NCBI RefSeq assembly: GCF_000576595.1
Contig: NZ_AWSA01000004.1
Coordinates: forward strand, 1 to 64,000
Reading direction: 5' to 3'
DNA from: Intrasporangium oryzae NRRL B-24470
Lineage (GTDB): Bacteria; Actinomycetota; Actinomycetes; Actinomycetales; Dermatophilaceae
DNA length: 64,000 nt
Shown here: positions 33,768-45,388 of the stretch, piece after piece
Numbering within the stretch: position 1 is the first letter of the stretch
Layout: every line of letters starts with the position of its first letter
Made by a program: the position numbers and the translations under genes
Notes under the pieces: generated by a model
The model's database searches: none
What the model saw: the letters and a program-made list of their open reading frames with translations, nothing else
Told to the model about the DNA's origin: nothing

Positions 33768-34415
33768 GTGACCAACCCCGTATGGGTCCTCTGCTTCGCG
33801 CTCGGCGTGACCGCCCTGCTCAACTGGCGTTCCGTCGCGCTCGGGGACCACGCCGTGGAGCGGGTCACGAAGCCGACGTTCATGGTCCTGCTCATGGGCC
33901 TCGCCTGGGCCCTCTACGCCGAGGGCCGGGTCGCCGGCGCGCCGCCGCTGACCCCGGTGCTCGTCGCGCTCGGCCTCAGCCTGGTCGGCGACATCGCCCT
34001 GCTCAACGCGACCGAGACCCGGTTCCTCGTCGGCCTGGCGTCCTTCCTGCTCGCCCATGTCGCGTGGATCTGGGCGATCGCCCGGTCGTCGGGGACCGGG
34101 GGGTTCCCGTGGCTGCTGCTGCCCACGGTGCCGCTCCTGCTCGTCGTGCTCGCGCGGTTCGGCCGTGAGGTCGTTCGCCATGCCGGCCCGCAGCGGGTCC
34201 CGGTCTTCGTCTACGAGCTGGTCCTCGTCGGCCTCGTCCTCGTCGCCGCCTGGCGGGGCGACTGGGTCGTGCTCCTCGGGAGTCTCGTCTTCCTCGCCTC
34301 CGACACGATCCTCGGGCACGACCGGTTCGTGCACGAGCGTCGGTGGGCGCCGCTCGCCGTCATGGTCACCTATCACGCGGCACAGGTGCTCCTCGTCGTG
34401 GGCCTGCTCCGCTGA
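33768..34415 (+). CDS. YhhN/TMEM86 family membrane protein (lysoplasmalogenase-like)
   Basis: A 215-residue protein with about eight transmembrane helices, from GTG 33768. Family landmarks are KPTFMVLLMGLAW, LVALGLSLVGDIALL with the conserved GD, FLLAHVAWIWAI, and LGSLVFLASDTILGHDRFV with the second Asp. Relatives cleave the vinyl-ether bond of lysoplasmalogens; many actinobacteria carry the gene without proven substrate. Confidence 0.85.
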   Translation: MTNPVWVLCFALGVTALLNWRSVALGDHAVERVTKPTFMVLLMGLAWALYAEGRVAGAPPLTPVLVALGLSLVGDIALLNATETRFLVGLASFLLAHVAWIWAIARSSGTGGFPWLLLPTVPLLLVVLARFGREVVRHAGPQRVPVFVYELVLVGLVLVAAWRGDWVVLLGSLVFLASDTILGHDRFVHERRWAPLAVMVTYHAAQVLLVVGLLR

Positions 34416-34546
34416 CAGCCTGAATGCCCGACGTGCCGAGCCTGACGGCTTGGTCGTCCGGCTCGAGCCGGGCTGCGGGTGCCCGTCGTCGGTCGACCCG
34501 TATGTGCAGGAGCATCTGGTTTGGGCACTGCGCTAACCTTGGGTCC

Positions 34547-34582
34547 ATGGCTGGTCTGCTGCTCCTTCCGCAGCCGCGTTGA
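34547..34582 (+). CDS. Leucine-rich leader peptide of leuS
   Basis: An 11-codon frame [11 protein letters not shown] with four leucine codons in a row (CTG CTG CTC CTT) immediately before a hairpin-terminator array and leuS. TAACCT at 34534-34539 ends seven bases before the ATG, so the peptide may be read from a leaderless mRNA. Ribosome stalling at the Leu codons when charged tRNA-Leu is scarce would change folding of the RNA that follows. The CTT codon is rare in this genome and would sharpen the response. Confidence 0.82.
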   Translation: MAGLLLLPQPR

Positions 34583-34642
34583 CGAAAGTCGGGGCTCCCC
34601 GACATCAACGCGGCTCCCCTCCTGTGCGAGGGGTTTTCTTTT
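34574..34642 (+). terminator. leuS attenuator: paired hairpins and rho-independent terminator
   Basis: CCGCGTTGA (34574-34582, overlapping the leader stop) pairs with TCAACGCGG (34605-34613), enclosing a GTCGGGG/CCCCGAC stem (34588-34603). Then CCCCTC/GAGGGG (34616-34633) followed by TTTTCTTTT (34634-34642) forms a classic terminator, one of the few U-tract terminators in the window. The GGGG at 34591-34594 could alternatively pair with CCCC at 34616-34619 as an antiterminator; that switch is inferred. Confidence 0.82.
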
Positions 34643-34700
34643 GCCCCCGCAGTGGGCGCGAGGGGCGCGACCAGACCAGCGAAGCGACGAAAGAGACGAC

Positions 34701-37676
<2,976 letters not shown>

Positions 37677-37842
37677 CCTGGACTGCCCTGGACTGGCTGT
37701 CCATCGTCGTCGCCCGATGGCCATGACAGATCGCCCCGACCCCGGCCCGGACCCCACCGCGCGGGGCGGGCGCGATCGCGCCTGGCCTCTCGGCATGGTC
37801 CGCTACGTTGGTCGTGTCCTCGGTGGGCGGAAGGAGACCGGC

Positions 37843-38742
37843 GTGAGCGTCCCGGAACCACGCGTGGCCGTGCGCGTCGTCACGGACTCGACCGCATACC
37901 TGCCCGACGACCTCCTGCGCGAGCACGCGATCGAGGTCGTCCCCCTCCATGTCGTCGTCGGTGGGGCCGACCACGTCGAGGGCCGTGACATCACCGCCGA
38001 CGAGGTCGCGGCCGCGCTGCGGCAGTACACCGTCGTCTCGACGTCACGCCCGACGCCGCAGGTGTTCCTCGAGACGTATGAGCGGCTGGCGGCCGAGGGG
38101 GCGACCCACGTCGTGTCGATCCACCTCTCCAGCCAGATGTCCGGCACCGTGGAGGCGGCGCGCCTCGCCGCTGCCGAGGCATCGATCCCGGTCGAGGTCA
38201 TCGACAGCGAGACGATCGGCATGGCAATGGGTTTCGCCGTCGTCGCCGCGGCCGAGGCCGCGACGGGGGGTGCGGACCTCGCGACGGTCGCACGCGTCGT
38301 CCACGAGCGACTGGCCCCCTCGAAGGTCCTCTTCTACGTCCACACCCTCGAGCACCTGCGGCGCGGGGGGCGCATCGGCGCGGCGTCGGCGCTGCTCGGG
38401 TCGGCGCTCGCGATCAAGCCCGTCCTCGGGGTCAGGGGCGGGCGCATCGTGCCCATCGAGAAGGTCCGCACGACCGCGCGCGCCATCGCCCGGATCGAGG
38501 CGATGGTCGCGCAGCACGTCGCCGAGGGGGGCGTGGCGGTCGACGTGGCCGTCCACCACCTCGACGCGGCGGAGCGCGCCGAGGCCATCGCGGGGTGGGC
38601 GCGTGACCAGCTGCCCGGAGCGCGCCGGGTCCTCGTCGTCGAGCTCGGGGCGGTCGTCGGGGCGCACGTCGGACCCGGCACCGTCGCCATCGCCGTCTCG
38701 CCGCGCGCCGGCGAGCCCATCGTTGCTGGCCGGGAGTCGTGA
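37843..38742 (+). CDS. DegV family fatty-acid-binding protein
   Basis: A 299-residue two-domain DegV protein. VRVVTDSTAYLPDDLLREHAIEVVPLHV begins the first domain; TSRPTPQVFLETYERLAAEG, SSQMSGTVEAARLA and VIDSETIGMAMGF line the lipid pocket (the SGT loop contacts the carboxylate). FakB relatives present fatty acids for phosphorylation and entry into phospholipid. GTG 37843 is chosen for its GGAAGGAG ribosome-binding site. It overlaps plsY by 4 bp, which supports a phospholipid-synthesis role. Confidence 0.93.
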   Translation: MSVPEPRVAVRVVTDSTAYLPDDLLREHAIEVVPLHVVVGGADHVEGRDITADEVAAALRQYTVVSTSRPTPQVFLETYERLAAEGATHVVSIHLSSQMSGTVEAARLAAAEASIPVEVIDSETIGMAMGFAVVAAAEAATGGADLATVARVVHERLAPSKVLFYVHTLEHLRRGGRIGAASALLGSALAIKPVLGVRGGRIVPIEKVRTTARAIARIEAMVAQHVAEGGVAVDVAVHHLDAAERAEAIAGWARDQLPGARRVLVVELGAVVGAHVGPGTVAIAVSPRAGEPIVAGRES

Positions 38743-39341
38743 ACGCCGCAACCCTCGCCGCCTGGGTGGCAGGGATCGTCGCCGCGTTCCTTGTCGGGGC
38801 GATCAACCCCGCGACGATCATCGCCCGGGTGCTCGGGAAGGACCTCGCGACGTCCGGTTCGGGCAACCCCGGCGCGACGAACGCCGGACGCGTGCTCGGC
38901 CGCAAGTGGGGTGTCCTCGTCGGGGTCCTCGACGTGCTCAAGGGTTTCGTGCCTGCGTACATCGCTGCGCAGGCCTTCGGGCCCCATGCCGCCTACGCCG
39001 TCGGGCTGGCCGCCGTGCTCGGCCACATCTACTCGCCGTTCCTCCACGGGCACGGCGGGAAGGGCGTGGCGACGACGCTCGGCGCGATCCTCGGCGTCCA
39101 CCCGTGGGTGGCGTTGGTCGTCTTGCTTGTCTTCGCGGTGTCGGTCGCGCTGACCCGGTGGGTGGCTGCGGGGTCGATCCTCGGGGCGCTCTCGATGATC
39201 GTCGTGGCGGTGCTCGTCTGGGTCGGTCATGCGCCGGGCGACGTCTGGACCGGCGTCTGGCTGGCCGCGATCGCCGCCATCGTGCTGTGGCGGCACAAGA
39301 ACAACGCCGTCGGCTGGTGGCGCCAGCGGCGTGTGACCTGA
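38739..39341 (+). CDS. plsY: Acyl-phosphate glycerol-3-phosphate acyltransferase
   Basis: It transfers acyl from acyl-phosphate to glycerol-3-phosphate, starting phospholipid synthesis. The 200-residue membrane protein has the motifs GSGNPGATNAGRVLG (about 40-54), HIYSPFLHGHGGKGVATTLG and a C-terminal RHKNN, all PlsY active-site signatures, with about five transmembrane helices. The GTG overlaps the degV stop. Confidence 0.95.
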   Translation: MNAATLAAWVAGIVAAFLVGAINPATIIARVLGKDLATSGSGNPGATNAGRVLGRKWGVLVGVLDVLKGFVPAYIAAQAFGPHAAYAVGLAAVLGHIYSPFLHGHGGKGVATTLGAILGVHPWVALVVLLVFAVSVALTRWVAAGSILGALSMIVVAVLVWVGHAPGDVWTGVWLAAIAAIVLWRHKNNAVGWWRQRRVT

Positions 39342-39455
39342 CGCGGAGGAGGGGCCTGTGGATGACGCGCACGCTTCGGGGTGCGCAGCGGGCACTCTTG
39401 TGGGAACGTTTGACCGGCTTTGGGGTTGTTTGACCCTGACAGCCGAGTCGCCACG

Positions 39456-40079
39456 ATGACACAGGGGATGCCCATGGCACATTCACGATGGACGGTGAGG
39501 CCGTATGCCGCCGGGCTGGCGGCGGTGCTCGCGCTCGGCGCCTGCTCGGGCGGGGGAGGGTCTCCCACCTCGACGCCTGCGGGGCCTTCGAGCCCGGCGG
39601 TGACGAGCACGAGCGTCGCGCCGACAACGAGCGCGCTGCGAGCGACTACGACGGTGGACCCCGTGCTGGCGCGGATCCCCGCCGCCGCCCGCGCGGAGAC
39701 CATGGAGGGCGCCGCGGCGTACGCGGCCTTCTACCTCCGGCAACTCAACGAGGCTTCTAAGGCTGGCGATCCGACCCTGCTCGACGGGCTTGCGATGGCT
39801 TCCTGTCCGATGTGCGCGACCTTCTACAACTCAGTCTCTTCGCTTCAGGCTGAACGCCAGCACCATGTGGGAGACGCGCTGAAGGTGACCGATTTCGAGC
39901 CACTGAGCTTCGTCGATGGCAAGCGCACAGCGCTCGTGCGGGTGAAGCTGTATGCGGTGCCCATAGTTGACGCCGCAGGAAGACAAGTCGACACCACGGA
40001 GGCGGATTCGGGGGCTTTCGTGGCGACCTTGGCATACGAGGGCCGTTGGTACATCTCACGACTGCAGGTGGCGAAATAA
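39456..40079 (+). CDS. DUF6318-type lipoprotein
   Basis: A 207-residue exported lipoprotein. The signal peptide ends at the lipobox LALGAC, followed by a Ser/Thr/Pro linker, then AAAYAAFYLRQLNEASKAGDPTLLDGLAMASCPMCATFYNSV, the Cys-x-x-Cys-bearing core typical of DUF6318 lipoproteins of Micrococcales. The second half is a beta-rich domain (SFVDGKRTALVRVKLYAVPIV). From about 39750 the DNA is visibly less GC-rich than its neighbours. Two GTTTGACC direct repeats lie upstream (about 39407-39435). The next gene starts at the base after the stop. Function unknown. Confidence 0.8.
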   Translation: MTQGMPMAHSRWTVRPYAAGLAAVLALGACSGGGGSPTSTPAGPSSPAVTSTSVAPTTSALRATTTVDPVLARIPAAARAETMEGAAAYAAFYLRQLNEASKAGDPTLLDGLAMASCPMCATFYNSVSSLQAERQHHVGDALKVTDFEPLSFVDGKRTALVRVKLYAVPIVDAAGRQVDTTEADSGAFVATLAYEGRWYISRLQVAK

Positions 40080-40994
40080 GTGAGATCGAAGCATGCGCTG
40101 ACTTGCCTCGTCGTCACCGCAGGGTTGCTTGTCACATCCGCAACCACAACTTGGGCCACGCACGCCTCAGGGCACTGCGGAAACTTCCTTTCGTGTGATA
40201 CCACCGAATCCGGTGCGGAGGTGTCCACGCTTTCTCGAGAAGAAGTGCTGGCGCTCCCCAACTATCCCGGCGATGGTGGCGGGCTGATTGTCGACCGGGC
40301 CGCTGATGCCCCGCGTTACGAGTACGCCTCGCTGAACGACTGCCCGCAGGTCCACCCGGACTCCCCGAACGAGGAGTCGACCTGCCAGCACGCCCTGCGG
40401 GACTGCCCGCCGGAGGAGCTGGGGCCGCTGCTGAGGATCTGGCGCCGAACCGTCGCGGGCGATGTGGTCCTCGAGCCGTGGGACAGCAAGGGCCTGACGT
40501 GCGCCTCGGATGTTGCCCCAGGCGCGCGGCCGACGCTGACGATGGCCGACCTCAAGGCCCAGTTCATGCGAACCCCGTGGGCCAAGCCGCAAGTCAGCAG
40601 CCAGCCAAAGGGAAACATCACCCTGGTCAACCTGACGACGTTCTACCGCGTCGACTGGTCGACGGGGGGTTTCGCGCCCGGCGAGGTGGACCAGTCCGTG
40701 CTGCGCGGCATACCGGTGCGGATCCGCCCCAAGCTCGTCGGGTTCACGTACGTGTTCGGCGACGGCACCACCTACGGGCCGACCGTGAGCACCGGAGGCG
40801 TGTACCCGAAGGGAGACATCACCCACGTGTATCGCGAGCGTGGCGAGTTCCCGACGCGGGTGCTGACAACCTTCGGAGCCGACTTCAGCCTGGACGGGAC
40901 CAGGTGGGACCCGATTCCCTCGACGGTCACGGTGCCCGGACCGGTCACGACCATCACGGTCCGCGAGGCGCAGGCAGTCCTGGTCAACCACTGA
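40080..40994 (+). CDS. Secreted protein of unknown function
   Basis: A 304-residue protein with a signal peptide (RSKHALTCLVVTAGLLVTSATTTWA) and several cysteines (HCGNFLSC, DCPQVHPDSPNEESTCQHALRDCP), suggesting disulfides. The C-terminal half is beta-rich with GFTYVFGDGTTYGPTVSTGG and THVYRERGEFPTRVLTTFGADF, reminiscent of a PKD-like fold. It follows the lipoprotein without a gap and shares its lower GC at the 5' end. No family could be named. Confidence 0.75.
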   Translation: MRSKHALTCLVVTAGLLVTSATTTWATHASGHCGNFLSCDTTESGAEVSTLSREEVLALPNYPGDGGGLIVDRAADAPRYEYASLNDCPQVHPDSPNEESTCQHALRDCPPEELGPLLRIWRRTVAGDVVLEPWDSKGLTCASDVAPGARPTLTMADLKAQFMRTPWAKPQVSSQPKGNITLVNLTTFYRVDWSTGGFAPGEVDQSVLRGIPVRIRPKLVGFTYVFGDGTTYGPTVSTGGVYPKGDITHVYRERGEFPTRVLTTFGADFSLDGTRWDPIPSTVTVPGPVTTITVREAQAVLVNH

Positions 40995-41010
40995 CCCTGG
41001 CTCCCGCGGC

Positions 41011-41045
41011 TGCGGCACTGGTCAACAATGCTGGGCAGTGTCGTA
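41011..41045. repeat. Hairpin repeat copy 1
   Basis: CGGCACTG and CAGTGTCG flank the conserved loop TCAACAATGCTGG. Thirty-one of 35 positions agree with copy 2 (allowing small differences at the outer stem). It lies 16 bp after the secreted-protein stop between convergent genes. Confidence 0.75.
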
Positions 41046-41074
41046 AGGGGTCGGGGGGCGGGGCGCCCGCGGGC

Positions 41075-41109
41075 TACGGCACTGCTCAACAATGCTGGGC
41101 AGTGCCGTA
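41075..41109. repeat. Hairpin repeat copy 2
   Basis: TACGGCACTGC (41075-41085) pairs perfectly with GCAGTGCCGTA (41099-41109) around the 13-nt loop TCAACAATGCTGG. With copy 1 it forms a REP-like tandem pair that could terminate both convergent transcripts. A GAGCGGCATACG motif copy follows at 41157-41168. Confidence 0.8.
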
Positions 41110-41196
41110 GGAGCTGGTGCCCGAGGCGCCGGCCGGGCTCGCCGCGCGGGCCAGCCGAGCGGCATACGGCATGGCGGGGACCGTTGGATGCTGCGT

Positions 41197-43215
41197 TCAC
41201 CCGCCCGCGCGTCCAGCCCCAGTCCCGGTGGTTGCTCCGCCGAAGCGGCCGCCGACACCTCCACCGAAACCTCCCCCGAGGCCGCGCAGACCCGCTGTCT
41301 GGTTCGAGGGGAGGGCGGCCGCCGCGTCGGCGAGGACCACCCGGTCGCCCGCGGCGAGCCCGGTGAGGATCTGCGCGTAGCCGTCGCCGACCACACCGAC
41401 GGTGACGGCCTGCGCGCGCGCGTCGCCGCCCGAGAGGACTTCGACGTCACCGGTCCCCGCCCGAAGCCCGGCAACCGCGGAGACCGGGACGCGTACGGCG
41501 TCGGGGGCCTGCCCCACGGTGATCGCGACCGTCACGATCGAGCCGCTCGACATCGACCGGGTCGGGTTCGGCACGAGGACGGTCGCCGGGTACGACGGAG
41601 TCGTCGACTGGGTCGATGCCGGCAACAGGTTCACGGACTGGAGCGTGCCCGGCACGGGCGTCACGTCCCCCGCAGGCGTGACAGCGGCCGACAGGCCAGC
41701 GTGAACGAGACCCATGTCGGCGAGCGGGATGTCGACCGTGACGGTCGCCGCTCCGGGGCCGACGATCACGATCCCCTGGGAGGCCGCTGCTGGCTGCCCC
41801 ACCGTCAGACCGACCTGGCCCACGGTGCCTGCAATCGGAGCCTTGAGCGTTGCCCCCGCGAGGTCGGCCTCCGCCTGGGTGACGGCCGCCTGGTCCTGCA
41901 GGATCGCCACCTCGTCGGCGGCCACCCTGGTCGCGGAGGCGGTGCCGGCGCCCGCACTCCCGCTCCCGTTCGTGCCCGACGACCCAGCGCTCGGGGTGGC
42001 GGGCGAACCCGAGGGCCGAGCGGTCGACAACGCGGCCGAGCCGCTCGTCGCTCCTGACCCGGTGGTGCGGCCCGCGCTGCCGGACGACGCGACGTTCGTC
42101 GCGGCTGCCTGCATGATGACCTTCAGCTCGCGGACGACCTGCGTCGCCAAGCTGGACAGGGCAGCCCCCGCCGCCTTCTGGGCGCGGGAGACCGAGTCCA
42201 TGGCTGCGGCGCAGGCCCTCAGCTCTTCCGCTGTCGGGATCGTGCCCCCGGTGACCGGGGGAGGGGTGGTCGGCGACGCCGTCGGGGTGGGAGTGCCGGT
42301 GGGGGTGCCCGTGGGCTCGCCCGAGGGCGCGACGCCTCCAGTGGTGGGCGTAGGGGTGCTGGTCGCCGTCACCGAGGGGCTCGGCCCTGGCACTGCTGTG
42401 GTGGGGTCGGAGCCCGGCGATGCCGTCGGGGTTGGGACGGTTGCCTTCCGAGCCAGGACGGGCGCGAATGTCGTGCCTCCGAGGCCGGCCGAGATGCCCC
42501 TCGACGCAGTGACGTGGCTGCCACCGGCCGTGACCGGCGTCCCCGTCACGGGGGCACAGGTCTGCTCCTCAGCGCGCAGGGCGAGCTGGGCAGCTCCCAG
42601 GGCGCCCTGCACGGCGGCCGTGCTGAGCTTCGCCGTTCCGGATCCGCCCTGCGCGCCCGAGGCCGAGGGTGTGCCGCCTGTCCTGGACGGTCCGCTCGAG
42701 CTCGCGCCGCCAGCGCTGGGGGCCGTCCGGGATGAGGACGCCGAGGTTCGCGCCGTGCCGGAGCCTGCCGCGGCGGCGGACGAGCTGGAGCCGGTGGAAG
42801 CAACCGACCCGCCTGACGCCGCCGGTGCCGGGGCGGTCTGGTCGGAGATAAGGGAGGCCTGATCCTGGGCGAGGCTCGCTCGGGCAGCGAGGAGGTTGGC
42901 TCGCAGGCCTGTCGGGTCGATCGTGGCGAGCGTCTGACCCGCGGAGACGTGGTCCCCGACCTTGACCGTGACCGCGGTGACGACGCCGCTCGCAGGGAAG
43001 GCGGCCGTGACCTGCTCGGTCAGCTGCGCCGTGCCGTTGAGCGTGAGCAGCTGCGCGACGGGACCTCTGCTCACCGCTGCGGTGCGATAGTCCGCAGCAG
43101 TCGTCGACCCGGCGCTCGAGGACGCGCTGAAGACGGCGATGGCGCCGAGCAGGACCGCGACAAGGGAGCCGCCGACGATCAGTGGCCCACGACCGACGCG
43201 TGGCTTCTCAGGCAT
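41197..43215 (-). CDS. Second periplasmic-adaptor-like (HlyD/MacA) protein, long
   Basis: A 672-residue adaptor starting at ATG 43215 (MPEKPRVGRG, then an N-terminal transmembrane helix). ASGVVTAVTVKVGDHVSAGQTLATIDP is the biotinyl-lipoyl half-motif, with its partner LKAPIAGTVGQVGLTVGQPA far downstream; between them the hairpin is expanded by about 330 residues rich in Ser, Ala, Gly, Thr and Pro. The membrane-proximal domain (PTRSMSSGSIVTVAITVGQAPDAVRVPVSAV) and a Gly-rich tail follow. It is last in the efflux operon, overlapping the lipoprotein stop by 8 bp. In a monoderm the adaptor would act outside the membrane with the MacB-like permease. Confidence 0.88.
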   Translation of the reverse strand: MPEKPRVGRGPLIVGGSLVAVLLGAIAVFSASSSAGSTTAADYRTAAVSRGPVAQLLTLNGTAQLTEQVTAAFPASGVVTAVTVKVGDHVSAGQTLATIDPTGLRANLLAARASLAQDQASLISDQTAPAPAASGGSVASTGSSSSAAAAGSGTARTSASSSRTAPSAGGASSSGPSRTGGTPSASGAQGGSGTAKLSTAAVQGALGAAQLALRAEEQTCAPVTGTPVTAGGSHVTASRGISAGLGGTTFAPVLARKATVPTPTASPGSDPTTAVPGPSPSVTATSTPTPTTGGVAPSGEPTGTPTGTPTPTASPTTPPPVTGGTIPTAEELRACAAAMDSVSRAQKAAGAALSSLATQVVRELKVIMQAAATNVASSGSAGRTTGSGATSGSAALSTARPSGSPATPSAGSSGTNGSGSAGAGTASATRVAADEVAILQDQAAVTQAEADLAGATLKAPIAGTVGQVGLTVGQPAAASQGIVIVGPGAATVTVDIPLADMGLVHAGLSAAVTPAGDVTPVPGTLQSVNLLPASTQSTTPSYPATVLVPNPTRSMSSGSIVTVAITVGQAPDAVRVPVSAVAGLRAGTGDVEVLSGGDARAQAVTVGVVGDGYAQILTGLAAGDRVVLADAAAALPSNQTAGLRGLGGGFGGGVGGRFGGATTGTGAGRAGG

Positions 43216-44158
43216 TCCCGGCCCCCGCAGCGGGAGCAGCTCGGCTTCCCGTGCCGCTGCCAGCGCCCAGGCCGCGTCCGCCGAGGCCGGTCTGGCAGGA
43301 GCCGCCCACCGGGGCACTGATGGCGATCGAGATGGCGGTGAGAGCCCCGGTGTCGTCCGTCCGACCTTGGGCCGTCACGCAGGTGCCGACCTTCATCGCG
43401 GCGGCCGTCGCCACCACCAGCCGAGTGAAGCTCGTCGCGGCGGTATAGGTCACCGTCACCGGCGTGGCCGCGGTCCCGCCCACCCGCATCACCGGCGTCA
43501 CCGTGAACTGACCGGCCCCCACCGCGGTCACCGTGCCGATGGCGCCGAGCCGGCGCGCGAACCCGCCCGGTCCTCCGCCCTGCCCACCGCCCTGACCGGT
43601 GGTCGGCCGGGTCGGCATGCTCCCTGTCGGCGTCCCTGACGGCTGGCCGTCGACTCGGCCGCCGAAGCGGCCGAAGGAGCACGTGCCGCCCTGGCTGGGC
43701 AGCAGCTCGACCGTGGCGGCCGCGACCGAGGTCACCGAACCCGGGGCGGGTGTCGGCGTGCTGCCCGTCCCGCCCGTCCCGCCCGACGGTGCGCCACTGG
43801 GTGTTCCGGGAACGCGAGCGGGTCGGGCCATGACGCACTCGCCGACCTTGACCGCGGCGGCCGACGTGGGCACCTGGTCGGTGAACCGCGTCGAGCCTGT
43901 CCAGGTGACGGCGGTCTGCTGGGTGGTCCCCTGCACCTGGGCGGTCCGCCCGGTGATGGCCGCGACCAGACCGGACACGCCGGGGAAGGCGCCGAAACCA
44001 CGACCAGCACCCCCGGGGGCGCCGGGACTGCCGGCCGAGCCTCCTCCGGCGCTCGTCTGGCCTCCTGCGGGGAGCGAGGACGACTGGGCGGGAGTGCTGC
44101 AGGCGGAGAGACCGAGTACGGCGGCCGCCGCAATGATGGTGATGAGGTTGCGCTTCAT
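43208..44158 (-). CDS. Lipoprotein with two DUF5666-like repeats
   Basis: A 316-residue protein with signal peptide and lipobox LGLSAC. Two related beta domains are visible: GLVAAITGRTAQVQGTTQQTAVTWTGSTRFTDQVP...KVGECVMA and GTVTAVGAGQFTVTPVM...VTYTAATSFTRLV...KVGTCVTAQG, each ending in a VG-C-V motif, the pattern of DUF5666-type domains, joined by a Gly/Pro/Ser linker. It sits between the permease and the second adaptor of the operon and may be an accessory substrate-binding lipoprotein. Confidence 0.8.
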   Translation of the reverse strand: MKRNLITIIAAAAVLGLSACSTPAQSSSLPAGGQTSAGGGSAGSPGAPGGAGRGFGAFPGVSGLVAAITGRTAQVQGTTQQTAVTWTGSTRFTDQVPTSAAAVKVGECVMARPARVPGTPSGAPSGGTGGTGSTPTPAPGSVTSVAAATVELLPSQGGTCSFGRFGGRVDGQPSGTPTGSMPTRPTTGQGGGQGGGPGGFARRLGAIGTVTAVGAGQFTVTPVMRVGGTAATPVTVTYTAATSFTRLVVATAAAMKVGTCVTAQGRTDDTGALTAISIAISAPVGGSCQTGLGGRGLGAGSGTGSRAAPAAGAGNA

Positions 44159-44164
44159 GGTCGG

Positions 44165-45388
44165 TCACTCACTTCTCAGGGCGTCGATGGGGGCGAGGCG
44201 GGCGGCACGGTTCGCGGGGTAGACCCCCGCCACGATGCCGATCACGAGGGAGACGGCGAGGGCGCCGAGGGCGGCCGCGGCCGAGACGGACACGGGCTGG
44301 CCGAGGAACTGGGGGAGGACCATCGCCCCGACGAGTCCGAGGGCGACCCCGAGCACTCCACCGACGAGGCCGAGCAGGCTTGCCTCCGTGAGGAACTGGC
44401 GCAGGATGACAGCTGGTGTCGCCCCGAGCGCCTTGCGCAGGCCGATCTCACGGACCCGTTCGGTGACCGACACGAGCATGATGTTCATGACGCCGATCCC
44501 GCCCACCAGGAGGGAGATTGCTGCGATACCGGCGAGGAGCACGGTGAGGGTCCGAGCGGTGCTCGTCGCGGTCTGGACGAGGGACTCCTGGCTGTTGACC
44601 TGGAAGTCGGCCGTGGCCGCGGTGACGGCGTGCGACGTGAGCATCGCGTTCGTCGCCTCCTGGTAGGCGGCGGAGAGGTCCTGCTGGTCCCGCGCCTCGA
44701 GGTAGATCGACGACACCGACGTCCCACCCGCCGAGAAGTCGTCGGCGAACGTCGTGGCCGGGATGACGACCTGGTCGTCCTGGTCGCCGCCGACCGTGGA
44801 GCCGGCCGTGTTGAGCTCGCCGATGACGGTGAACGGGACGCCTCCGACGGACAGCGCCTGGCCGACGGGCGACCGGAGTCCGAAGAGCTGCTGGGCCGTC
44901 GTCGAGCCGATGACTGCGACGGGTGCGCCGGAGCTCATCTCCGACGGCGTGAAGAACCGCCCGGCGGCCTCCGTGCGAGCCCGCACGGACGGCCACTGAG
45001 GGGTCGTGCCGATCACGGTCGTCGTCCAGTTCTGGCCGTTCGCGACGACGTTCTGCGACGCAGTCGTGACGGGCGCGACAGCGGCGACGTCGGGGACGAC
45101 CTGCCGGTCGGCGAGGACAGCCGCATCGGCCGTCGTCAGGGTCGTGGCCGATCCGCGCCCTCCCCGTACGCCGCCCACCGCGGTCGCGCTGCCCGGCGAG
45201 ACGATGAGCAGGTTGGATCCGAGGGCGTTGATCTGGCTCGCGACCCTGGCCTGGGCCCCCTGCCCGAGCCCCACCGTGAGCATCACCGCCGCGATTCCGA
45301 TGAGGATTCCCAGCGTCGTCAGGGTCGAGCGCATCCTCCTCGTCAGGATCGCGTCGTATGCCGTGCGCACGGTCTCGAGCCACGTCAC
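44165..45388 (-). CDS. MacB-like ABC transporter permease
   Basis: A 407-residue permease: first transmembrane helix ([24 protein letters not shown]), a large extracytoplasmic MacB-type domain (about 45-275), then three helices in an FtsX domain with [28 protein letters not shown], diagnostic for the family. The GTG overlaps the ATPase stop by 4 bp. MacB systems export peptides, lipids or drugs by mechanotransmission; the substrate here is not readable. Confidence 0.93.
   Translation of the reverse strand: MTWLETVRTAYDAILTRRMRSTLTTLGILIGIAAVMLTVGLGQGAQARVASQINALGSNLLIVSPGSATAVGGVRGGRGSATTLTTADAAVLADRQVVPDVAAVAPVTTASQNVVANGQNWTTTVIGTTPQWPSVRARTEAAGRFFTPSEMSSGAPVAVIGSTTAQQLFGLRSPVGQALSVGGVPFTVIGELNTAGSTVGGDQDDQVVIPATTFADDFSAGGTSVSSIYLEARDQQDLSAAYQEATNAMLTSHAVTAATADFQVNSQESLVQTATSTARTLTVLLAGIAAISLLVGGIGVMNIMLVSVTERVREIGLRKALGATPAVILRQFLTEASLLGLVGGVLGVALGLVGAMVLPQFLGQPVSVSAAAALGALAVSLVIGIVAGVYPANRAARLAPIDALRSE

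Noticed and set aside
37677-37842. In-frame upstream extension of the DegV gene to 37717.
   Set aside because: The GTG at 37843 has a strong ribosome-binding site and starts at the family N-terminus; the extension is low complexity.
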